From contig OU862913.1 of NCBI GenBank assembly GCA_917880885.1, positions 30,513,286-30,577,285 on the forward strand: DNA of 64,000 nucleotides. Direction: 5' to 3'. Source of the DNA: Limnephilus marmoratus (Eukaryota > Arthropoda > Insecta > Trichoptera > Limnephilidae). The notes beneath the pieces are model-generated. The model was not told where the DNA came from. It saw nothing but the letters and a program-made list of their open reading frames with translations, and did not search any database. Numbering within the stretch: position 1 is the first letter of the stretch; each line of letters begins with the position of its first letter. The position numbers and the translations under genes were made by a program. Positions 56,231 through 64,000 of the stretch are shown in pieces.

Positions 56231-57050
56231 CAGTGGCGTAGCGTGGGTTTCGGCCGCCCGGGGCGGAGATAAATTTTGCCCCCCCCCCCCTCCCTAAATT
56301 CTACAGGTAGTTCTTCCGCTGATTTTCAAGTGCTGACCGGGGGGGGGGGGGGGGTAGATATCCTATTTTTTTAAGCCGATTTTTATAATCCAATGTGCCG
56401 AGTAATCTTCCAATAAAATCATGCTTATAAATTCTACTACAAATTTATATATAACTGCTCTCAGAAATCGAGAATGGTATGCCTGTAATAGAATTACGCA
56501 TCTTCATCACGCATACGTATGGAATGCAACTCAAATTCAAAGCTTCACTCGGTACACGATGAAACGGCAACGTATTGTTATATTGATAACAAAAAACTGG
56601 TTTAAATTAAACTTAATATGCTGTGTATCAAAACTTCACTCAGAACAAAAAATTGTATTTTTCTTTGATTCTAGCGGGACTTTCATTCTGAACACAAAAC
56701 TGGTTTTGATTAAATTTGTATGCGGTGAATTAAAACTGCACTCAGAACATGAAAATGGCTGTTCTTTGATTCTGCCGGCACTTACATTCTGAACACAAAA
56801 CTGGTTTTAATTAAATCTGTATACCGTGAATTAAACCTACACTCAGAAAATGAAAAAGGAGGAAAATTTATAAACGAGCCGGATTTTTTTAATAATCACA
56901 TTTAACGAGTATTCTTTCATGGAAAATTATGTTTATAAATTCTACTCCAAAGTTGATTGAATGATACTGCATTAGAGTCCCCAAATAATAGTTACACCCG
57001 CAACAATCAATTTTTTCAGAATTTTACAGCATTATGTAACTCAAATGTTT
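56231..57050. repeat. hAT-like terminus plus decayed finger-like module
   Basis: It starts with CAGTGGCGTAGCGTGG, identical to the left end of the hAT element at 10193, but no matching right end or TSD was found. Runs of C (56279-56290) and G (56339-56354) follow. From about 56380 the sequence parallels the interior of the hAT-type elements at 6240 and 36029 (TCTTCATCACGCAT, AAAACTGGTTTAAATTAAA). On the minus strand it includes three decayed finger-like units, one reading KEQPFSCSECSFNSPHTNLI. Confidence 0.5.
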
Positions 57051-57059
57051 TCCTTCGAA

Positions 57060-57340
57060 ATGCGTCAGCAGATGAAACCAACTGGAATTTTAAAAACTTG
57101 AAAACCGTCATCGATGACAATCTTTTGAAAGTCAAATTAAAGAAAGAATCATGGCAGTCAGTACTGTCATCGCAAGATGTTAATTTAGCTACTGAAAATA
57201 CCATAAAATGTTTAAAAATGCATGTGGAAAGTTGTTCGTCTGTACAAAGTGTAAAGCATAACATGAAATATTTAAAACCTTGGATAAATAATGGAATTAT
57301 TAAGGTATTACAAGGATTTGAAGGCGATGTATATAGTTAA
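57060..57340 (+). pseudogene. LINE fragment, endonuclease-RT linker
   Basis: The frame reads LKTVIDDNLLKVKLKKESWQ, SVLSSQDVNLATENTIKCLK and YLKPWINNGI, typical of the stretch between endonuclease and RT in Jockey-like LINEs (the tKPWIT-like motif). It is truncated on both sides. Confidence 0.7.
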
Positions 57341-57344
57341 TTAT

Positions 57345-57770
57345 TTTCGATTTTTTTTTTATACATGAATACCGCACAAAAGTCCCAACTGCTCCCGTCT
57401 GGAGCCAGTGGGACTATGGCATCCCCAATTGGGTTACGCTGTGAGGCTGTAGGCAATGGGGAGGGGAAGGAGATAGGGAAGGGGAAGGTGGGGAAGTACC
57501 TGGCTATTCAGATCTGGTCAACAAACATGGCAGAAGCCATTTCAAACAACGTTTCAGTTCTAAATGGTGGTCTTACACCAGGGCGAATTGAGAGTATCTT
57601 CCACTCTGGAACGTGCCGCAAATATACTATATATTATTTTTATATGAATAAATTGTGAATTACACAAAATAATCAAATGAAATTTATTTGCCGCGCCGGG
57701 ATTCGATCCCGCGACCTTCGAAATGCGAGTCAAGCGCCTTACCGCTGCACCACGCCGGTCGTTTATAATT
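57345..57770 (-). repeat. tRNA-derived SINE, full-length copy
   Basis: On the minus strand the head reads GGCGTGGTGCAGCGGTAAGG (A box TGGTGCAGCGG) and GGGATCGAATCCCGGC (B box). It is followed by an AATAAATTTCATTTG linker, the family body and a 3' end CTCCAGACGGGAGCAGTTGG with an A-rich tail. The acceptor-stem halves do not pair as in a real tRNA and the body follows immediately, so this is a SINE. It is the best preserved of four copies. Confidence 0.88.
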
Positions 57771-57960
57771 TTAAGTGCAAATTTTTCACCAACTGATCCA
57801 AAATAATTGTTAAAATATTTGCACATTTCATTGGATCCGTGTATTCGTAAATTTAGTTATCAATATCTGCGATTTTGTTTACGTTAGATTTTTTTGGTTT
57901 TTTATTGATAATTTCATTGACAGTTAGCTATACCTTTTTATTATTGTTGCCAGCAAAATG
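57771..57960 (-). pseudogene. LINE fragment, RT N-terminal linker
   Basis: The minus-strand frame reads MCKYFNNYFGSVGEKFALKI, the conserved block just before the RT domain in Jockey/CR1-like LINEs, then decays. It is opposite in orientation to the fragment at 57060. Confidence 0.65.
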
Positions 57961-57969
57961 TAAGAAGAA

Positions 57970-58110
57970 ATGCGATGTAGAAGAAACCATTCAAAGGAAA
58001 GTGATATAAATAAACATAAATGTCGTTTCTTTATTCAAAAAACTTTGCAACAACTTTGTGTTTTATTTATAAATTAATAGAAAGGAATTAAACCTCTGAT
58101 TATATTTATT
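57970..58110. repeat. fragment matching gene B 3' flank
   Basis: Near-identical to 30850-30975 (AAGTGATATAAATAAACATA, ATTAATAGAAAGGAATTAAA). It may mark a lost zinc-finger gene copy or a repeat present in both places. Confidence 0.55.
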
Positions 58111-58617
58111 TATTGCACGCCCTGGTGGGCTTTTACAATCTTTGTTTATATGTTAAGTTACACAGTACTTTAAAACTAAAGCAATGATGAAAATATAAAA
58201 TAACGAAAAAAAGTAACAACAAAAGCATATAATATGATATAAAATACAATGGTAAAAATGATAGGTAAGTCTAACATAAAAAAAACAATATGCAAAATAA
58301 GCAAAATTGGTGAAACTATCCACGACTATTTAATAGTGTCTAGATGTATAAATTAATAATTGGAATAAACAACGTTTTTACTGGTTATTCTTAAGATGTA
58401 ATATATCTCCTAGATCAGAATATTTATTTCCGAGATTGTAAGTATTGATTTCGAGTCGTAAAATAATAATAATTTCTAACAACATTTATAACACTCTCCC
58501 GTAATAATATTGCACTGACTGATGTTTTGGGCCGACTCGCACGCACCAGCCATCGCCGATCGTCTCGATATCGCTCTCAGGCCAACTCGAACTCAAACCT
58601 TCCAACACGAAATTCTT
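58111..58617. other. no gene; LINE tail and partial MITE
   Basis: TATTTATTTATTGCACGCCC at 58114 looks like a LINE tail. Bases 58490-58617 resemble the centre of the following MITE (CGTAATAATAT, GGCCAACTCGAACTC) and are probably part of an older copy. Confidence 0.45.
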
Positions 58618-58618
58618 A

Positions 58619-59366
58619 TGCTACGTCCACACTGAAGCCAACCTTCCAACTCCGAACTTAGTTCGGAGTTGGAAGGTTGGCCGATCGTGTGGTCGCTGCG
58701 GCCAACCCTCCAACCCCGAATTCCGTACTCCAGAATGGCGGACATGAAACAGCTGTAGCTACGCTGTATCTTTTTCAGTTGCCTACAATTATTACGTACG
58801 TATAATCATATACTTATATACACGACATGTTTTCAAACAATTGTTATACCACTCTCCGTAATAATATATAGTCATTTTAATAGTAAGCCCACACAGCGGC
58901 CAACGTTCCAACTTCAAACGTTTGGACGATCGTGTGGAGGGGTGTTCGTGCGTTGGAAGTTCGAGTTGGAAGTTTGGTGTTCGAGTTTGCCCGATTTCGG
59001 GATCGCCTTCGAGACGATCACGACGGCCAACTCACACGAACCAGCCTGCCGCAGCTGTCCACACATCAGTCTGCGAATGGCAGGCGATCAAGACGTGCAC
59101 GCCGCGTACTATTAAAATGACAATATTATTACAGAGAGTGGTATAACAATTTTTTGAAAACATGTCGTGTATATAAGTATATAATTATTCGTACGTAATA
59201 ATTGTAGGCAACTGATAAGATATAGCGTACCTAGCTACAGCTGTTTGATGTTCGCCATTTTGGAGTTCGGAATTCGGGGTTGGATTGTTGGCCGCAGCCA
59301 CCACACGATCGGCAAACCTTCCAACTCCGAACTTAGTTCTTAGTTGGCTGCAGTCTGGACGTAGCA
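58619..59366. mobile_element. long-TIR MITE with TA target site
   Basis: Arms of 260-280 bases (from 58619 and from 59366 inward) are inverted copies with few differences. The outermost sequence is TGCTACGTCCACACTG/TGCTACGTCCAGACTG reversed, and TA flanks at 58617-58618 and 59367-59368. The unique centre is about 58890-59110. No ORF. TA duplication and long TIRs suggest a Tc1/mariner-type non-autonomous element. Confidence 0.82.
58637..58681. repeat. perfect 21-bp-arm hairpin in the MITE left arm
   Basis: GCCAACCTTCCAACTCCGAAC, TTA, and its exact reverse complement. The right arm of the MITE has the corresponding region in decayed form. Confidence 0.9.
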
Positions 59367-59371
59367 TAGGA

Positions 59372-60640
59372 TTCCTATTGATAGTAACGTCCACTGACGT
59401 CACATACCATCGACAAGGATAGAGGAAAGTAAAAAAGCAAGGCAATAATAAGCTTCCTATTGGTAGTCATTACTCTGACGTTACAAACCACGTAATAATG
59501 TTTGGTCCACGGAGAAAAGAATAGAGTGGAGGTGGTGATAGGAACCTTTTCTTCGATAATTTTGTCGCCAGTTTGCGGTAAGAGGTAAGGGACGCGCAGT
59601 AAGTATGGGTGGGATTTAAAATGGATATGCCCATCCCTCTGGCCATAATGGGGGATAATCCCCATTTTTAACCACTTCACACTATTATTTCTTATTATTT
59701 AATTTTTAATTATTGTGTATTCTTATATTATTTAATTTTTGGTAATTTATTACAAGGGTCTTTTTTTATCAAGAGTTAGATAATACAAACAATATCAAAT
59801 ATTAATAAACTTTCTCTTTTATTAGATATCTTCTTAGTAAACTACACCACAACAAAAATAAGCACTACCTTCATGTAAAATTATTACAAAAAATATTCAT
59901 TTTAAGCAACAATTCATAATGATATTCAATGCTCACATTAAAACCCATTTTTTTAAATTTATTTATTGATTCTTCAGAAGGTAGATGTAATTGTTAGTAA
60001 TTATTTCAATTGTTAACCTCACTAGTAGTTCAGTCGTTTTGCCTGGAAAGTTTTCAGGGAGTTTTAAAATTGCTATTTTTATAGATTTCGATGTGCTCTT
60101 TTCGAATTTTCACTTTGCCACCTCGTATCTCATTCATCTTTCATTTTCATTCATTTTTTAAATACGAGAATATAGAACATTTTACAAACCTGATTTCCCA
60201 AGAGCAAATTTATCTCTACATTTGCACCTACTTCAGAAAACTCGGGCTCAGATTTTGGCGCCTGCTTTGGTTCTAAAGAAAGAGGTTCTTACAAAAAACG
60301 AATTAAATGAATTATGATAGTACTCTATCTTATATTATTCTATCTTACTATATGATAGTACCCTATCTTATACGTTATCGTATGGAAACCTGTAAGATCA
60401 AAATATCAATAATATACCTGCAGCAAAAATAGCCATAACTGGTAATCATACCCACTCTTTGCTTGTGTCTGCTCACGCCGAGCGGTAAAATCATATTGGC
60501 CTAGTAAGGTAGTAAGCCACGCTCATGCCCCGCCCATTTGGGCTTGTTTGAGTTTGTTTCATGCGTTGGGCCTGTTTGCCCTAGTGCCATCTCCACTTTA
60601 TTCTTTCCTCCGTGGTTTGGTCACAAGAAAGGCCGGAGTT
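59372..60640. other. no gene seen
   Basis: AT-rich. A short local duplication of ATGATAGTACYCTATCTTAT lies at 60315-60380. The open frames at 59375-59680 and 60091-60276 have no family features. Confidence 0.5.
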
Positions 60641-61070
60641 ATGCAGGGAGTTGCCATTAAAGAAGAAATAATATTTTGGAATTCTAAAAATGGCAACACC
60701 TTGAATATAACCATAGATCACAGTCATGAAAGCAACTGTCATCTGTCACTGTCATTTGCGAGATTCAGATGTTCGGTCGTTATCTAATCGAAGTTTTTGT
60801 TCTTTTTGCAATTCTGACAAATTTTATGCCTGATCCAAAGGTCAAGCTGACATAACCCTGTTTCTATACACATTTATAAAGGTAAAAAGGTATTTTACAA
60901 TACGATATTCTTTATTCCACGAGTGAACAGTGCGTCTGTAAAGTTCTTGTGTATCATTACCACAAAACAGAATGCCAAATCATCAAACATAATAGAACAT
61001 TTTTAAATTCCTTACAGTAAGTAATGCAAGTTTACAATAAGTAATCAATACATATTTAAGTATTTATTTA
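60641..61070. other. duplicated flank, matches the region before gene C
   Basis: Parallels 41180-41470 and 42268-42330 in the same orientation, without the foldback insertion found there. It serves as the empty site for 41489-42259. Confidence 0.6.
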
Positions 61071-61077
61071 ATATATT

Positions 61078-61492
61078 GGTAAATCGGACTGTCCATGCTT
61101 ATTACGAATAATTTTTAGAAAAAACCTTTATATTCGTAATTATAAATAATCGTATATACGAGTAGAGGTTCGTTTACATTATACCTACTATCAATTCTAT
61201 TGTGTTTTACTAATTTCTCCGTATTTAATGTATTCCATTAAGTCGATCGTGTCTAGCTCTTCGTAATGTATCAGGGATACCAACAAACCAGTGACAGAAT
61301 GGCCGCGGATTAACGCCTTGTCGGTTCGCGAAGTGAATTTTGATTTTACGCAATTGAGATTTAAAGTGCATTATTTTCCGCCGCCCCAATTGGAAAAAGT
61401 TTCCTTTTATAGTAATTAAGGCGAATCTAAAGGTTTTTTCTAAATATTATTTGTTATGAGCGTGGACGGTCCGATTGAAAATTTACCTTTCA
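61078..61492. repeat. decayed foldback element
   Basis: Related to 48170-48816: GGTAAATCGGACTGTCCATG at the left, and GCATTATTTTCCGCCGCCCC ... GCGTGGACGGTCCGATTG at the right. The left arm is short and the centre is replaced. No TSD was seen. Confidence 0.6.
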
Positions 61493-63947
61493 CCAAGCGA
61501 TAACTAACTTTAAATCTTTACCTATAGTATTAAATATAACACCAAGCGTACCTTCCACTCAGATGACATTAAGTCGACTGGATCGGCCCAAACAAATTAT
61601 AGCCTAGTAATTTTGATATTTCTACACTTTGTGTTCATGAAAATAAATCGTTTAAGTTGGTATTGAACCGTTTATATATATTTTCTGCCGGCATTGAAAA
61701 AAATCATAAATCTTTCCATTTTAATATTTTCCGCCGACATTGGAAAAAATCATACCTCCGAATTTGAATATTAAGACACACAAACTGATCATAGTTCTAT
61801 ATAGCCAATGAATTCACCGATTTGTCGATTATCACAATTTCGTAGGAATTATAAAAAAATAATATAAAATTGTAAACTTTAAAAATATGCGAATCCTGCG
61901 TGTAAGTTCCTTTAAAATTGCCCTAAATGATTCTTTTTCAAGTCAACATTGGATATTTCTATACGTTGTCTATGGCCTACTTGATAACCACAGAAGCAAA
62001 CATATTTTAAAATATCTCAATTTTAAATTGCAAACAGCTAATCAAATATTTTGCTCGAAAAAGATTTTATAAATTTTTGAGATCGCGTAGTGTCAAAATG
62101 AAATCCACTTTTTAGTGTATTTACCACATTTACCACAAAGTATCTGTATGAAATTAGAAGGATTCTTTCATTGTCTACAATTATCAATAAGAATTTACGT
62201 GATTTTTGCTTTATTTAACTAAAATAATCGTTTTAAAAATACACCCTAAATCACAATATCAAAATCAGAGCGCAGCTTTATAAACATTCGTTGGGGTTTC
62301 ACAAGGTACCCGCAAAGCGGAAGGAAGGAAAAGTGAGGAACGCCGACTTACCCCGAGATTTTCTCCCTTCGCTTGTCCTTTTCAAAACCGCTGGTTCTTT
62401 TATATTCACCAATTGAACTCATGAGCTTATGATTTTCACTTATATAGAAATGTTCAATAAAAATTGGAAAAATAAAGGTAAAGGAGCAAGGCACCAACAT
62501 TTACCTAACATTGGAAATTTATCACCATGTTTTTATATAACTTAGTAAAACAAGAATACGTAGTACTAACCTTTTAGAATACTTGCATGAATTTTGTTGA
62601 GTTTCGCAATTTCCATTCTGACAAAATATGCAATATGACAGCTGGCTTCGGTTGTCATTTACCGGATTAAAACTTTTCAAAAATAATTTAAATTTACATG
62701 TAGGTATAACTTAGTTATGAATACTTCTTATTTATAAAATATAGTTCAAATGCACACGTCAAGTAATTAGGTCGATAATTGTAAAAATAAACAAAAAGAT
62801 CGGATGAAATTCGAAATTTAAATTGTACTTACGTAAAACATGTAAAAAGGTACTAATTTTTGATTTCAACGAATTGAAAACACGTTAAATACATGGATAA
62901 TTGAATTGCGGGCACTGTCGTACATAAACACGTAATAAAAATCAATTAACACAATCACCTTATTCTAGTCAAAATCACGGCTGTCAGTTTAAACGAGAAT
63001 TTTTTGTCAACAACACGTATTACATGCTTTTTAAGATCTTTTTAGATAACCGTAGACGCAAAAGAATAGTGACATCTGTGAAAAAACCATTAAAGGATTT
63101 TATAATCTTCATTATTATGCGAACCACACAGATCGCTAGAGTTTTTTTGAAGTATTTCAAATAAAATTTTAATGCATCTAGGGAAAATTTGCTGAAATTC
63201 AGAAGCTAAGCAAACTTAGGTTTTGTAGGTGGTGCTGAAATTCAGCAAACAGCGCTCCAGTGGTTAACTGAGTGGACTTATCTTTCGTCGTTTAATTGAT
63301 AAAAGCGGCTCTGAGATCTTCTTACTAATATTGTAAACGCGAAAGTTTGTATGGATCTATGTGCATGTGTTACTTTTTCACGCAAAAACTATCGAATGGA
63401 TTTTAATGAAGCTTTACAATAATATAGCAGAAAAGATGATTCAGGCAGAAACAATGTATTTCTTCGAATGTACATTGGACATTGCAACGCTTGTTAGTAT
63501 TTTATACGTCGATCGTCATTGTTAACGATAATTTTTTTACTCGCCGTTATTTGTTGTGCGAATATATTTCCAGTTTTAAAATATAATTATTTTAAGTTTC
63601 TCGATCAATTGAATGACTCATATACCGTAATAAGCAATCTGCGAACGAAACTTTTTTATAATTTATATATACTTATTTACACGAGAATTCAGGGCAAAAC
63701 GGTTTTTTCATCCATCATGATATTTTATTCTCGAGGTTTAACAACTGTCTATGATTATTTAATTTATTATTGTAGTATTGCCTAGATCACTTCCGAGGTT
63801 TGATCGCTTTAGATAACTTAAAGCTCTATTATAACCGCTCAAAAATAGGAAAATATATTATCAAGTTTCTATTGCAGGTCTAATTTATTTTGAGCTACGA
63901 CCAATTTACCATTTTTATTTTAAACCGGAACGCCATCACTGAAGGCC
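61493..63947 (+). promoter_or_regulatory. upstream region of gene D, with insertions
   Basis: 61493-61680 and 63241-63947 match, in inverted orientation, the sequence upstream of genes A and B (TCACCAAGCGATAACTAACT; TTTAATTGATAAAAGCGGCT). Between them, 61681-63240 shows no recognisable gene, though it repeats TTTTCTGCCGGCATTGAAAA / TTTTCCGCCGACATTGGAAA at 61680-61750. A further insertion sits at 63311-63490. Confidence 0.5.
63311..63490. repeat. short interspersed repeat inserted upstream of gene D
   Basis: It interrupts the otherwise collinear match to A/B exactly after AGCGGCTCTGAG. It contains TACTTTTTCACGCAAAAACT and CGAATGGATTTTAATGAAGC, words I associate with a very common insect interspersed repeat. 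The family is not assigned. Confidence 0.55.
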
Positions 63948-64000
63948 ATGGATCTTTCCAACCCAGAGAATGTTTCCATCAAGGTGGAACCAGGGTCCCA
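63948..64000 (+). CDS. zinc-finger gene D, start of exon 1 (cut by window end)
   Basis: The frame MDLSNPENVSIKVEPGS matches the first 17 residues of genes A and B with one change (S to N). It is preceded by the same GAAGGCCATGG start context and by an upstream region shared with A and B. The rest of the gene, including any finger array, lies beyond the window. By family structure, exon 1 should be 154 nt and end in a PDVK[K/R]EC module followed by a phase 1 intron. Confidence 0.75.
   Translation, partial: MDLSNPENVSIKVEPGS

Noticed and set aside
57690..57770. Possible tRNA gene on the minus strand
   Set aside because: A and B boxes are good, but the acceptor stem does not pair and a SINE body shared with three other loci follows directly.

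Overview
This is AT-rich animal DNA, most likely from an insect. The signs are spliceosomal introns, C2H2 zinc-finger genes, several clades of non-LTR retrotransposon, tRNA-derived SINEs and many hAT-type elements with 8-bp target duplications. The insect order cannot be fixed from sequence alone. No bacterial operon, CRISPR array, rRNA gene or convincing free-standing tRNA gene was seen.

Host genes: the only convincing host genes are four members of one C2H2 zinc-finger family. Gene A (3259-8690, minus), gene B (31118-38562, minus) and gene C (44962-46835, plus) are complete three-exon models. Gene D (63948 to the window end, plus) shows only the start of exon 1. Exons 1 and 2 are 154 and 153 nt in all three complete models, and both introns are phase 1. 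Each of these exons encodes one copy of a short acidic module with two SUMO-consensus-like sites (a [I/V/F]KxEP site and a VK[K/R]EC site). Exon 3 encodes the finger array: 6 intact fingers in A, 21 in B and 9 in C. Each array is closed by a premature stop, and decayed fingers continue beyond it. A and B lie in a large direct duplication (about 2.6-10.07 kb and 30.85-40.02 kb).

Transposon landscape by region: 0.6-1.4 kb, decayed finger-like repeats; 10.2-13.4 kb, a hAT element with 12-bp TIRs, a perfect 8-bp TSD and a C-terminal transposase ORF; 14-17.2 kb, decayed LINE pieces including head-to-head fragments; 18.2-20.4 kb, a second hAT-like element inserted into another repeat and carrying a LINE fragment; 21.7-22.7 kb, SINEs and LINE 3' ends; 23.86-24.25 kb, a near-perfect palindrome with hammerhead-like hairpins; 24.3-28.2 kb, a near-full-length LINE with a tandem-repeat leader; 34.4-34.9 kb, a minisatellite; 40-44.5 kb and 48.2-48.8 kb, foldback elements with exact 8-bp TSDs; 58.6-59.4 kb, a long-TIR MITE.

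Most interesting system: 51668-54864 is a 3.2-kb element with near-terminal inverted repeats of about 32-37 bp, iterated subterminal motifs and one two-exon gene. Its product of about 734 aa resembles the uncharacterised insect/cnidarian family that I know as DUF7869. Three spaced acidic positions (MDLQ, SDTCAGQN, GHSYMEVD) look like a DDE-type catalytic core. I infer an intact, poorly characterised DNA transposon.
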